Shown here: positions 17,444-25,867 of the stretch, piece by piece | Numbering within the stretch: position 1 is the stretch's first letter | How the letters are laid out: every line of letters begins with the position of its first letter | Source: Pelomonas margarita | GTDB lineage: Bacteria > Pseudomonadota > Gammaproteobacteria > Burkholderiales > Burkholderiaceae_C | NCBI RefSeq assembly: GCF_043555875.1 | Contig: NZ_JBIGHW010000007.1 | Coordinates: 186,001 to 250,000 of the forward strand | Direction: 5' to 3' | Length of the DNA: 64,000 nucleotides | Position numbers and translations under genes: made by a program | Notes under the pieces: model-generated | Told to the model about the DNA's origin: nothing | Database searches by the model: none | Seen by the model: the letters and a program-made list of their open reading frames with translations, nothing else

Positions 17444-18292
17444 TCAAAGCAAGGTCAGGCTCTGCCGCCCCACCCAGCTCTCGCCCGGCTGCAGTTCGAT
17501 CGGGCGGCCGATGCAGGCAGCCTCCACGCACAGCATCTGCGACCAGTCCTGCGGCGGCATGTCCGCCAGCTTGGCACAGCGATCGGGGCCCGGGTTCCAG
17601 ACCACCGTGTCATCGAAGCCCTGCTGCTGCAGCGTCAGCTGGCGGCGCTCCTCGCTCACCAGCAGCGGCCGCTCCTTGACGCCGAAATAGATGCGGTCCA
17701 GGTCCAGCACGCCCTTCTCACCCGTCAGCAGCAGATCCATGCGCTGCAGCGCCTCGGCCTGCTTAACGGCGTCGAAGTAGCGCAGCCCCGCCAGGCCCTC
17801 GACGCTGACGGCGTCCAGGTCGCCCACGCGCAGATAGGTGTGCAGCGCGGCCGTGAACTGCAGCGGTGCGTCATCCGGCTGGCCCCGATGCTCACAGGCC
17901 AGCTCGATGTCGAGGCTGCGCCCGGACACCCGCACGCTGAGCTCCAGCTCGAAGGCATGCGGCCAGATCGCCCGCGTCGCGTCGCTGTCTCGCAGCCGCA
18001 GCACGGCCAGCGCGTCGTCCTGGCCCTGCTCCTGGCTCACCAGCTCCCACAACGCCGTGCGAGCAAAGCCATGCCTGGGCAGCGACCCACGCTCGGCGAA
18101 CTGCGGGAAACACACCGGCACGCCGCCCCGGATGGCCTTGCCCGGCGCGAACTCGCTGCGCGGGGACAGATAAAGCTGCTCGACGCCGCCGACGGGCTGC
18201 CAGGACAGCAGGTGGCCGCCGTGCAGCGACAGGGTGGCTTGGGCGCCGTCGGGCGCGACGAGGGTGATGGACTCTGGGCTATCGGCAGACAT
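17444..18292 (-). CDS. D-hexose-6-phosphate mutarotase, YeaD-like
   Basis: A 282-residue galactose-mutarotase-fold protein. Family signs are the opening VAPDGAQATLSLHGGHLLSWQP, the phosphate/substrate segment IRGGVPVCFPQFAERGS, and the catalytic region FTAALHTYLRVGD with its His. The family interconverts alpha and beta anomers of glucose-6-phosphate or similar sugars in the cytosol. The ATG at 18292 gives the full domain. It sits 36 bases upstream of hemE on the same strand and may be cotranscribed, though there is no functional link. Confidence 0.86.
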   Translation of the reverse strand: MSADSPESITLVAPDGAQATLSLHGGHLLSWQPVGGVEQLYLSPRSEFAPGKAIRGGVPVCFPQFAERGSLPRHGFARTALWELVSQEQGQDDALAVLRLRDSDATRAIWPHAFELELSVRVSGRSLDIELACEHRGQPDDAPLQFTAALHTYLRVGDLDAVSVEGLAGLRYFDAVKQAEALQRMDLLLTGEKGVLDLDRIYFGVKERPLLVSEERRQLTLQQQGFDDTVVWNPGPDRCAKLADMPPQDWSQMLCVEAACIGRPIELQPGESWVGRQSLTLL

Positions 18293-18352
18293 GCCGCCAG
18301 TTTAGGTTCCTAGAATCGCCCCGCTTCAATCAATCAATCGGGAGGATCAAAG

Positions 18353-19165
18353 ATGAAAACTTGGTTTGCCACGGGCCTGCTCGGCGTCAGCGCCATCGCG
18401 TCGGCCGCAACCATCACGAACGCCGACATCATCAAGCTGCTCGACGCACAGATGCCCGAGAGCGTCATCCTGAATTCCATCGCCACCAACACGCCCAGGT
18501 TCGACAGTTCGCCCGCAGCGCTGATCGCGCTGAAGAACAAGGGCGCCTCGCCTGCCGTACTAAACGCGGTCATCTCGCCGAAGTCCCTCACGGCAACACA
18601 CGCCACCGTTGCGGCTGCGGCGCCCGCAGCCCGCGCCGTGCCGGTGGCAGCGACCAACGCCATCAACCCCGAAGAAGCCATCGTCGTGCAAAACGGCCAG
18701 GAGACGCCGATGCAGTACCTCATGGCGCAGATGCGCACGGCCGCCCGAGCACTGGGCTTCGGTGGCGTTGCGAGCTATGCGTCGCTGACCGGCACCAAGG
18801 CCGCACGCCGCCTGCCGGCCGAGGGATTCGAATTCATCGTCAGCGTGCCCAAGAACGCGCAGGTAACGGGTTACGTAACCATCGCCAGCTTCGCCGTGCG
18901 CAACAACGGAACGCGCGAAGTGTCCACCGGCGGCGGCTACATGAGCTACTCCACCGGCATCGCCAAGGACCGCGTCATCCCGATCACGTCAGAGCAGATG
19001 CCCGACCAGTCGCGCGCCAAGGAAGGCTTCGTGCTCTACAAGGTCAAGCCCGAGAAGGCCCTGGCCTCCGGCGAGTACGCGCTGGTGTTCTACACGGCCG
19101 AAGTGCGCGTGGCCGGCTTCTTCGCGCAGGCGGCGAACAGCTTCTACGACTTCGGCGTGGACTGA
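18353..19165 (+). CDS. Secreted protein of unknown function
   Basis: A 270-residue protein with a signal peptide cleaved after ASAA (MKTWFATGLLGVSAIASAAT). The N-terminal part (TNADIIKLLDAQMPESVILN and IALKNKGASPAVLNAVIS) forms a short helical repeat that I have seen in other exported proteins, often near DUF-type beta domains; the C-terminal part (about 140-270) is beta-rich with no recognised motif. The ribosome binding site GGGAGGATC is strong. It is divergent from the mutarotase gene. TAGAAT at 18311-18316 resembles a -10. I do not recognise a function. Confidence 0.7.
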   Translation: MKTWFATGLLGVSAIASAATITNADIIKLLDAQMPESVILNSIATNTPRFDSSPAALIALKNKGASPAVLNAVISPKSLTATHATVAAAAPAARAVPVAATNAINPEEAIVVQNGQETPMQYLMAQMRTAARALGFGGVASYASLTGTKAARRLPAEGFEFIVSVPKNAQVTGYVTIASFAVRNNGTREVSTGGGYMSYSTGIAKDRVIPITSEQMPDQSRAKEGFVLYKVKPEKALASGEYALVFYTAEVRVAGFFAQAANSFYDFGVD

Positions 19166-19295
19166 GCGCCCCCCCCGAGTCTGCAGGAGGGACACCGCAG
19201 CGCGCCTTCATAAAATCGCGGGTCATCTCAAGCACTGCTCCGCAGAGATCGCTGTCACGCCGCTGGCCGGCCCAGATCCGAGCCATCAGCATTTC

Positions 19296-20183
19296 GTGAA
19301 CCGATCCCGGCCCTTCATCCTTCTCTGCCTCGCCCTGCTTGCCGCCCTCCTCATGGCCGGATGCCGGTCGGCGGTCAAACGGCCGGTGCCACCCGACACA
19401 CCGCCGCTGCGCTTCCTGCTGACCTTTGACGACGGCCCCAGCATCCGCAGCGAGCCCAATCCGACAACGCAGGTGCTGCACACGCTGGCCAGCAACTCGC
19501 TCCAGCCGGGCATCAAGGCCATCTTCTTCGTGCAGACCCGCGCGGCCAACGGCGGCGGCACGCCTGAGGGCCGTGCGCTGATGCGGCGCGAGCTGGCGCT
19601 AGGCCATGTGCTGGGCTTTCACACGGCGACGCCCGGGCATTCCAACCACGTCGGCATGTCCAGCGAGCAGCTGCGCGACAGCCTGCAGCTGGGCCTCGCC
19701 GACCACGCCGAGATCAGCGGCCTCGCGCCACGCCTCGTGCGTCCGCCCATGTGGGCCTACGACGCGCGCACGCTGGACCTGTATGCAGAAGCCGGCATGC
19801 AGGCGCTGATGACCGACGTGACTGCCAACGACGGCAAGCTGATCTGGCCCTATGGCAGCCCGCGCCGCAAGCAGCACATGGGCTACCAGATGGCCCTGCT
19901 CAAGCCGCGCGTGCTGGCGGGCGAACTGCCGGTGGTGGGCGGCGTCATCCCGGTGGTGGTCACCTTCCACGACCCCAACCCCTTCACCGCCGAGCACATG
20001 GCCGAGTACCTGCGACTGCTGGTCAGCAGCGCCCGCGACCAGGGACTGCGCATCTCGGACCAACCCTTCTACGGCCGAGGCGACGACATCGAGGCCGTCG
20101 CGCTGACCCGCACGGTCAACGCCGACGCGCCCATCCAGCGCATCCCCGGCTTCTGGCATTCGCTGCTGAGGATGACGCCGTGA
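19296..20183 (+). CDS. Polysaccharide deacetylase family lipoprotein
   Basis: A 295-residue protein with GTG start and lipobox LLMAGC (Cys23). It carries the NodB fold: TFDDGPS (motif 1, catalytic Asp and metal Asp), GFHTATPGHSNHVG (motif 2, His pair), and LVRPPMWAYDARTL (motif 3). Family members remove N- or O-acetyl groups from envelope or extracellular glycans. The stop codon overlaps the GTG of the next lipoprotein gene (GTGA at 20180-20183), so the two are translationally coupled. Three genes here form an operon of two lipoproteins and a methyltransferase. Confidence 0.8.
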   Translation: MNRSRPFILLCLALLAALLMAGCRSAVKRPVPPDTPPLRFLLTFDDGPSIRSEPNPTTQVLHTLASNSLQPGIKAIFFVQTRAANGGGTPEGRALMRRELALGHVLGFHTATPGHSNHVGMSSEQLRDSLQLGLADHAEISGLAPRLVRPPMWAYDARTLDLYAEAGMQALMTDVTANDGKLIWPYGSPRRKQHMGYQMALLKPRVLAGELPVVGGVIPVVVTFHDPNPFTAEHMAEYLRLLVSSARDQGLRISDQPFYGRGDDIEAVALTRTVNADAPIQRIPGFWHSLLRMTP

Positions 20184-21361
20184 AACCGTGGGCCGCCCTC
20201 CTGCTGGCCACGCTGCTGGCCGGCTGCGGCCACATGACGCACCAGGAGCCCGAGCCGGCCGCGACGGCGCTGCCACGCGAACCTCTGCGGGCCGGCGTGG
20301 ACCGCCTCGTGCTGCCGGTGCTGGCCGGCCACGAGACGCCCGGCCTCATCGTCGGCGTGGCCACGCCCGACGGGCAACGGCACTTCTTCGCCTATGGTCA
20401 GGGCGAGACCGACGGCAAGCCGCTGGGCCCCGACACCCGCTTCCCCATCGGCTCGCTGACCAAGGGCTACACCGCCGCGCTGCTCAGCCTGCTGGTGGAC
20501 GAGGGCACGCTGCGCTGGGACGCGACGCTGGCCGAGTTGTTGCCGCAGCTGAAGCTGACGCCACCGGCAGCGCGCCTCACGCTGCTGCAGCTCGCCACAC
20601 ACAGCGCCGGCCTGCCGCGCCAACCCACCGACCTCGGCCTGCTGACCGGCCTGCTGCGCTTCACCTTCACCGGCAGCAATTTCTACGAGGTGCTGGACGC
20701 CGACGGCCTGGCGCGCTTCATGGCCGGCTTCACGCCGCCCGCCCGTCCCGAGCCGGCCTATTCCAACATCGGCTACGCGCTGATCGGCCTGGCCATCGAG
20801 ACCCGCACCGGCCGGCCGCTGCCCGCACTGCTGGCCGAGAAGGTGCTGGCGCCGCTGCAACTCGCCCACACCGGCTTCGAGCCCGGTGATGCCCACCGCG
20901 CGCAGGGCCATGCCGGCGACCAGCCCTACTTCATGCCGCGCGGCAAAAAAGTTAGCGACTGGCGCTTCCCGCCGGCCATGCAGGGCTCGGCCGCGCTGTA
21001 TTCCTCGGCCGCCGACCTGCTGGGCTTCGCCGTCGCCCACCTCGATTCGCATGCGGGCCATCTCCATGGCCTGCTGGCCGACAACCTGCGCGTGCGCATG
21101 CCGCAGCCGCAGGACGCACCCGGCATCGCCTGGGTCACCGACGACTTCGACGGCATCCCCATCACCAATCAGGTCGGCATGGCGGTGGGCCACACGTCCT
21201 ATGTCGGCGTGCACCGCGACAGCCGCATGGCCGTCGTCGTGCTGCAGACCAGCTTCAACTGGAACTTCAAGATCGGCCACAAGCTGCTGCTGCGACTGGT
21301 GCGCGGTCGCCTCGATTGGGCTGCGCCTATCATCGCGGCCGGCCGCCCGGACAGGGAGTGA
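20180..21361 (+). CDS. Serine hydrolase, class C beta-lactamase fold, lipoprotein
   Basis: A 393-residue lipoprotein (GTG start, lipobox LLAGC, Cys16) with the active-site SxxK motif as SLTK (Ser92, Lys95) and YSN as the second motif (PAYSNIGYAL). The third motif region reads GHTSYVG. Members act on peptidoglycan, D-peptides or esters; which is not decidable. The start at 20180 was chosen because it gives the signal peptide; the frame is open further upstream but runs through the deacetylase gene. Overlaps both neighbours: GTGA with the deacetylase and a possible GTGA with the methyltransferase. Confidence 0.82.
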   Translation: MKPWAALLLATLLAGCGHMTHQEPEPAATALPREPLRAGVDRLVLPVLAGHETPGLIVGVATPDGQRHFFAYGQGETDGKPLGPDTRFPIGSLTKGYTAALLSLLVDEGTLRWDATLAELLPQLKLTPPAARLTLLQLATHSAGLPRQPTDLGLLTGLLRFTFTGSNFYEVLDADGLARFMAGFTPPARPEPAYSNIGYALIGLAIETRTGRPLPALLAEKVLAPLQLAHTGFEPGDAHRAQGHAGDQPYFMPRGKKVSDWRFPPAMQGSAALYSSAADLLGFAVAHLDSHAGHLHGLLADNLRVRMPQPQDAPGIAWVTDDFDGIPITNQVGMAVGHTSYVGVHRDSRMAVVVLQTSFNWNFKIGHKLLLRLVRGRLDWAAPIIAAGRPDRE

Positions 21362-21402
21362 CCGCGCCCGCGGCACACCAGGCGCCAATGCCAGAGCCAT
21401 CC

Positions 21403-22125
21403 ATGACCACCATCCAGCCCTCCCCGGCCGCCACGCGCAAGCTGGCATTCGTGCCCGAAACCCGCTTCGGCCTGTGGTTCCTGTCCACGGCGACGTGGCG
21501 CATCCACGTGCTGGGCCGCGCGCTGAGCGACCTGCAGCGCATGGCGCCCGACATTCCCGCCGGTGGCGTCATGCTGGACATCGGCACCGGCCAGGGCCAT
21601 TCGCTACCCGAACTGGCCGAGCGCTTCAAGCCCTGCCACATCCACGCACTGGACCCCGAGCCCGATTTCGCGCAGCGCTGCGGCGCGATGCGCGACGCGG
21701 CCGGCGTGCCGGTGACGCTGCACCAGGCCCACGCCGAGCGCATCCCGCTGCCCGACGCGTCGGTGGACACGGTGCTGTGCCACCAGACGCTGCACCACAT
21801 CGTCGACCAGACAAGCGCGCTGGCCGAGGTCTTCCGCGTGCTCAAGCCCGGCGGCCGCCTGCTGCTCGCGGAGAGCACGCGCGCCTACATCCACAGCTGG
21901 ATCATCCGGCTGCTGTTCCGCCACCCAATGCACGTGCAGCGCAGCGCGCCGGAGTTCCTCGACATGCTGCGCGCCGCCGGCTTCGAGCTCAGTGACGAAT
22001 GCATCAGCACGCCCTATCTGTGGTGGAGTCGCTCGGACCTCGGTGCGCTCGAATGGCTGGGCTTCGGCGTGCCCAAGGTGCGCGAAGAGACGCTGCTGAA
22101 CGCGGCGGCGCTGAAGCCGCTCTAA
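21403..22125 (+). CDS. Class I SAM-dependent methyltransferase
   Basis: A 240-residue enzyme with motif I VMLDIGTGQGHSLPEL, acidic loop HALDPEPDF, motif II region ERIPLPDASVDTVLCHQTLHH and motif III FRVLKPGGRLLLAES, typical of UbiE/Methyltransf_11. The ATG at 21403 is chosen; a GTG at 21358 overlapping the hydrolase stop would add 15 residues and would imply coupling. Its 3' end overlaps the last 4 bases of the convergent phosphopantetheinyl transferase gene. It may serve the aryl polyene pathway, but the opposite orientation leaves this open. Confidence 0.8.
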   Translation: MTTIQPSPAATRKLAFVPETRFGLWFLSTATWRIHVLGRALSDLQRMAPDIPAGGVMLDIGTGQGHSLPELAERFKPCHIHALDPEPDFAQRCGAMRDAAGVPVTLHQAHAERIPLPDASVDTVLCHQTLHHIVDQTSALAEVFRVLKPGGRLLLAESTRAYIHSWIIRLLFRHPMHVQRSAPEFLDMLRAAGFELSDECISTPYLWWSRSDLGALEWLGFGVPKVREETLLNAAALKPL

Positions 22126-22760
22126 GCCGGCCTGATCGGCGACCAGCCCTGGCCCGGAGCGGGTTGGAGGCTTTCCGGCAGCAGGTCGTTGACCCACTCG
22201 GGCGCCGCGTCGCCCACGAAAGCCCAGTGCAGTTCGCCCACCTGGCCCTGCCAGGCCGGCCCGGCGGCGTCGGGCTGCCAGCGCAGGCCGCGCAGCGTCG
22301 ACAGGCTGGTGATGTCAGGGTGCGCCTTCAGCCAGGCCTCGGCCAGCGTCCAGTGGCGATAGAAGCAGGCGGCATCGGGACACGGCTCAAGGCCGGCGAA
22401 AACCGCCAACGGGCGCCAGTCACGGCGCACGGACTCGGTTTGAAGGTCCAGGCCCACGCGTGAGTCACGGGCAACCGCAACGCCTATCCAGCCAACACTA
22501 TGGCTGATGGACGCTCGCCAGGGCGGCGGCGCAATGCACCGGCCCTCGGCATCCACTGCCAGCGAGAAGCTGGCCGGATTGGCGCCGCTGGTACGTGCAA
22601 GCAGCAGCCGCGCCAGCCACCGGCCGGCCACGAACTGCTGCCGCCGCGCCGCGCCGGCAAAGCCGGCCCAGCGTTCGCGCTCAGCCTGCGTCAGCCAGGC
22701 TGTGTCGTCTCCGACAGCCGCCAAGGCCTGCTGCAACGGCGCGATACAGGCCCAGCCCAC
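22122..22760 (-). CDS. 4'-phosphopantetheinyl transferase, divergent
   Basis: A 212-residue Sfp/AcpT-superfamily protein, likely to load the phosphopantetheine arm onto the two acyl carrier proteins of this cluster. The fold is clear from RQQFVAGRWLARLLLA, SHSVGWIGVAVA, VGLDLQTES and HWTLAEAWLKA. Two usually conserved positions differ: GVDIE reads GLDLQ (Glu to Gln) and WTxKEAxxKA reads WTLAEAWLKA (Lys to Ala), while the catalytic Asp and Glu remain. It is the last gene of the cluster, 4 bases after the preceding stop codon. Confidence 0.8.
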   Translation of the reverse strand: MGWACIAPLQQALAAVGDDTAWLTQAERERWAGFAGAARRQQFVAGRWLARLLLARTSGANPASFSLAVDAEGRCIAPPPWRASISHSVGWIGVAVARDSRVGLDLQTESVRRDWRPLAVFAGLEPCPDAACFYRHWTLAEAWLKAHPDITSLSTLRGLRWQPDAAGPAWQGQVGELHWAFVGDAAPEWVNDLLPESLQPAPGQGWSPIRPA

Positions 22761-22764
22761 CCTC

Positions 22765-23175
22765 TCAGTTCAACGTCGCGAGCGACACCTCGCTGGCCAC
22801 GTCGTTGCTCAGGTTGCGGATCCACATGTTGTAGGTCGGGTGGATACGCTGCTTGTCGGCGTCGGCGTTCAGGTTGTAGCTGTTGGCGTAGATCAGCTGG
22901 TAGCCGGTGGCGTCGTAGGTCACCTTGACAGTCGCCTCGTGCTTTCCATTGCGGCTCTGCTTCAGCACCATCTCGCCGGGCGCATCACTCTGCACCACCC
23001 AGTTGCGGCGTGCGGCGGCGCGGACCAGCGAATCGTGCACTTTGCTCTGGGTGATGCCAGGCCGGCCAGCCAGGTTGACGCGCTCCGGCACGTACATCGG
23101 TTCGTCTCGTGCAACCGCCGTGCCCAGCGTCAGGCCCAGGCTCATGGCCACGAGGGCCGTCTTCAGTGCTTTCAT
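22765..23175 (-). CDS. Small exported protein at the end of the APE cluster
   Basis: A 136-residue protein with a signal peptide (MKALKTALVAMSLGLTLGTA). The mature part is beta-rich, including VHDSLVRAAARRNWVVQSD and KQSRNGKHEATVKVTYDATG, the pattern of a small periplasmic protein. The ATG at 23175 has AAGGAT 6-7 bases upstream; the frame is open further upstream but that part has no export signal. It is 52 bases after the preceding exported-protein gene and 4 bases before the phosphopantetheinyl transferase. Function unknown; I recall similar small exported proteins near APE loci. Confidence 0.75.
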   Translation of the reverse strand: MKALKTALVAMSLGLTLGTAVARDEPMYVPERVNLAGRPGITQSKVHDSLVRAAARRNWVVQSDAPGEMVLKQSRNGKHEATVKVTYDATGYQLIYANSYNLNADADKQRIHPTYNMWIRNLSNDVASEVSLATLN

Positions 23176-23227
23176 GTGTATCCTTCCCTTGTGGAACTGA
23201 AAAGTCGCCGGATTATTGGCGCAAGCG

Positions 23228-23668
23228 TCACTCGACCTTGGCCGCGACGCCCTTGAGCGCCACGCCGATGACGAAAGCGCCGGCATGGCATTCGAAATCG
23301 GTCGAGCTCTTGTACTCGACGCGTTTGTAATAGCTGACGATGTCAACGACGGTATTGCCGCCCTGGCGTTTGGCACTGTCCTGCAAATTGATCAGCGCGC
23401 TGAGCGCTGCCCACTTACAACCGAAGCTGTCGTCCTTGCCGAAGCCATTGGTCTTGGGATTGCTGACGTCGCTGGAGTAGCGCTTGAGCACCTTGGGCGT
23501 GGCCTGACCGGCCAGGAAGAACTTGAAAGCCGGGTCCAGCTTGCCCTTGGCCTCGGGCATGTCCAGCACATCGGCCAGAGGAATGTGCAGCACGGTGTCG
23601 CGGGCGGCAGCGGGGCCGGCCAGCAACGCGGCGGTGAGCGCGGCAAGCGCGAGGGATGCGCGACGCAT
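23228..23668 (-). CDS. Small exported protein, APE-locus type
   Basis: A 146-residue protein with a signal peptide (MRRASLALAALTAALLAG, AAARD cleavage). The mature region contains FGCKWAALSALINLQDSAKR, then GNTVVDIVSYYKRVEY and CHAGAFVIGVALKG, two Cys that could form a disulfide. The NxVVDIxSYYK and final GVALKG pattern resembles the YbjQ-like fold, and the homologues I recall carry the misleading name excinuclease ATPase subunit. It is not an excinuclease. Located 128 bases downstream of the ketosynthase gene and 52 bases ahead of the next small exported protein. Confidence 0.72.
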   Translation of the reverse strand: MRRASLALAALTAALLAGPAAARDTVLHIPLADVLDMPEAKGKLDPAFKFFLAGQATPKVLKRYSSDVSNPKTNGFGKDDSFGCKWAALSALINLQDSAKRQGGNTVVDIVSYYKRVEYKSSTDFECHAGAFVIGVALKGVAAKVE

Positions 23669-23796
23669 GGTCCGGGGCCTTTCGGTCGGTCGACGATGAC
23701 AAGACAGTATCAGCGCCCCATGACGACCGCCTTCTCGCGGCGCGGTGCCAGCGTGTCAGCGAATGTCACGTGCCAGCCGATCGGGGTGCGGCCGCG

Positions 23797-25035
23797 TCAA
23801 GGGCGGCGCAGGATCAGCGACGTGTTGATGCCGCCAAAGGCGAAATTATTGGTCATCACGTACTCGGTCTCGATCTTGCGGCCGCCGCCAAGCACGTAGT
23901 CCAGTTCACCGCAGCGCGGGTCGACCTGGCGCAGGTTCAGCGTCGGCGCGAACCAGCCGGTCTTCATCATCTCCAGCGTCATCCAGGCCTCCAGCGCACC
24001 GCAGGCGCCCAGCGTGTGGCCCATGTAGCTCTTCAGCGACGAGATGGCCGTGCGGCTGCCGAGCACGGCCTGCGTGGCCTGGCTCTCGGCCACATCGCCC
24101 TGGTCCGTCGACGTACCGTGCGCGTTCACGTAGGGGATGGCCTCGGGCGGCAGTCCCGCGTCTTCCAGCGCCAGCCGCATCGCGCCGGCCATCGTGGCCG
24201 ACTGCGGCTGCGTGACGTGGGTGCCGTCGCAGTTGGTGCCGTAGGCGACGATCTCGCCCAGGATGATCGCGCCGCGCGCCTTGGCGTGCTCGTACTCCTC
24301 CAGTACGAAGGTGCAGGCGCCCTCGCCCAGCACCAGGCCGTCGCGGTCCTTGTCGAAGGGGCGCGGCGTCAGGCGCGGCTGATCGTTGTACTGCGTGCTG
24401 GTGGCGAACAGCGTGTCGAACACGGCGGCCTGCGTCGGGTCCAGTTCCTCGGCGCCGCCGGCCAGCATCGCGATCTGCTTGCCGCTCTGCACGGCCTCGA
24501 AGCCATAGCCCAGGCCCTGGCTGCCCGACGTGCAGGCACTGCTCGTCGTGATGATGCGGCCCGTGATGCCGAAGAACACCGCGATGTTGACGGTCGCCGT
24601 GTGCGACATCATCTTCACGTAGGTGTTGGCGTTGATGCCCTCGATGCTCTTGGCGCTCATCATGCGGCCGAAGTCGCCGACGGCGCTGGGCGTGCCGCTG
24701 GAGCTGCCGAAGCTCACGCCCATCCGGCCGCTGGTGACGAGCGGGTCTCCCAGCAGGCCGGCCTGCTCCAACGCCAGTTCCGCCGAACGTGTCGCCATCT
24801 GCGCCACACGGCCCATGCTGCGCATGCTCTTGCGGTTGTAGCGGTCGGCCGGCAACTCAAAGTGCGCGCAGGGCACGCCGACCTGGGTGTTGAGCCCTTC
24901 GTAGTCGGCCCACTCGGCCATGCGCTGGACCTTGTTGGTCTCGGCGCGCAGGCTGTCCAGCACGGTCTCGACGTCATGGCCCAGCGGCGACAGCGCGCCG
25001 ATGCCCGTGATGACGACTCTCTTTTTTCCGCTCAT
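23797..25035 (-). CDS. Beta-ketoacyl-ACP synthase of the APE pathway (ApeO-like)
   Basis: A 412-residue KAS II fold enzyme with the Cys-His-His triad: Cys168 in TTSSACTSGSQ, His in NAHGTSTDQGD and His in SYMGHTLGACGA. It should catalyse decarboxylative malonyl condensation during polyene elongation, probably with the chain-length-factor-like protein encoded at 39166-39891 as partner (family knowledge from APE ApeO:ApeC). A 106-base gap containing a dispersed repeat separates it from the reductase gene upstream. Confidence 0.9.
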   Translation of the reverse strand: MSGKKRVVITGIGALSPLGHDVETVLDSLRAETNKVQRMAEWADYEGLNTQVGVPCAHFELPADRYNRKSMRSMGRVAQMATRSAELALEQAGLLGDPLVTSGRMGVSFGSSSGTPSAVGDFGRMMSAKSIEGINANTYVKMMSHTATVNIAVFFGITGRIITTSSACTSGSQGLGYGFEAVQSGKQIAMLAGGAEELDPTQAAVFDTLFATSTQYNDQPRLTPRPFDKDRDGLVLGEGACTFVLEEYEHAKARGAIILGEIVAYGTNCDGTHVTQPQSATMAGAMRLALEDAGLPPEAIPYVNAHGTSTDQGDVAESQATQAVLGSRTAISSLKSYMGHTLGACGALEAWMTLEMMKTGWFAPTLNLRQVDPRCGELDYVLGGGRKIETEYVMTNNFAFGGINTSLILRRP

Positions 25036-25060
25036 CCCACCATTCCCCCGCTAAATGTCT

Positions 25061-25139
25061 GCCCCTCGTCCGACGAGTACACCGGCCGATCCCCCGAGGG
25101 GATGCGGGCCGGCTTGGGGCGGCCCGGCGCTCGGCCCGC
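25061..25139. repeat. Dispersed intergenic repeat, copy 2, inside the APE operon
   Basis: Same ordered blocks as 11223-11342: GCCCCTCGTCC, then GGCCGATCCCCCGAGGGG, then a 31-base block (25109-25139) CCGGCTTGGGGCGG through CTCGGCCCGC. It fills the only large gap within the main operon, between the reductase and ketosynthase genes. ATCCCCCGAGGGGAT is itself a palindrome. Confidence 0.65.
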
Positions 25140-25141
25140 CC

Positions 25142-25867
25142 TCATCCCACCATCCCGCCGTTGACCGAGATCACCTGGCGAGTGATGTACGCCGCATCCT
25201 CACTCATCAGGAAACTCACCACCGCCGCGACCTCTTCGGGCCGCCCCACGCGCCTGGCCGGGATGATCTTCAAGGCTTCCTCGACCAGCGCCGGATCGAC
25301 CATGTCCGTTTCTATCAGCCCCGGCGCCACGCAGTTGACCGTGATCTTGCGGCTGGCCAGTTCGACGGCCAGCGCCTTGGTGGCGCCGATGATGCCGGCC
25401 TTGGCTGCGCTGTAGTTGACCTGGCCGCGGTTGCCCATGATCCCGGACACCGAGGCCAGCGTGACGATGCGGGCCGGCGCCTTGCGCCGCACCAGCGGCA
25501 TCGTCAGCGGCTGCAGCACGTTGTAGAAGGCGTCGAGGTTGGTGTGGATGACGGCATCCCAGTCCTCGCTGGTCAGAGCCGGGAAGGCGCCGTCGCGGGC
25601 AATGCCGGCGTTGCAGACGATGCCGTAGTAGCAGCCATGGGTCTCGATGTCGGCCAGCAGCGCGGTGGACGCGGCCTCGCGGTCGGCGACGTCGAACTGC
25701 AGCACGCGGGCCGTGCGGCCCAGCGCGGTGATCTCGGCCGCCACCGCCTCGGCCTGCTCGCGCTGGCTGCGGCAGTGGACGACGACGTCATACCCGTCAC
25801 GCGCCAGGCGCAATGCGATGGCCCGGCCGATGCCCCGGCTCGACCCGGTGACCAGCACCGTACTCAT
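25142..25867 (-). CDS. fabG: 3-oxoacyl-ACP reductase of the APE pathway (FabG/ApeQ-like)
   Basis: A 241-residue short-chain dehydrogenase. The nucleotide-binding TGSSRGIGRA is near the N terminus, NAGIARDGAF follows, and the catalytic tetrad shows in VTLASVSG (Ser) and YSAAKAG (Tyr and Lys). It should reduce the beta-keto intermediate with NADPH. ATG at 25867 overlaps the dehydratase stop (ATGA); the open frame upstream runs into the dehydratase gene. Dedicated to the cluster; the primary fatty-acid fabG would lie elsewhere. Confidence 0.92.
   Translation of the reverse strand: MSTVLVTGSSRGIGRAIALRLARDGYDVVVHCRSQREQAEAVAAEITALGRTARVLQFDVADREAASTALLADIETHGCYYGIVCNAGIARDGAFPALTSEDWDAVIHTNLDAFYNVLQPLTMPLVRRKAPARIVTLASVSGIMGNRGQVNYSAAKAGIIGATKALAVELASRKITVNCVAPGLIETDMVDPALVEEALKIIPARRVGRPEEVAAVVSFLMSEDAAYITRQVISVNGGMVG

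Noticed and set aside
16319..18313. 664-codon plus-strand ORF over hemE and the mutarotase
   Set aside because: It spans two genes and an intergenic gap in the other direction, both of which are clearly recognised enzymes.
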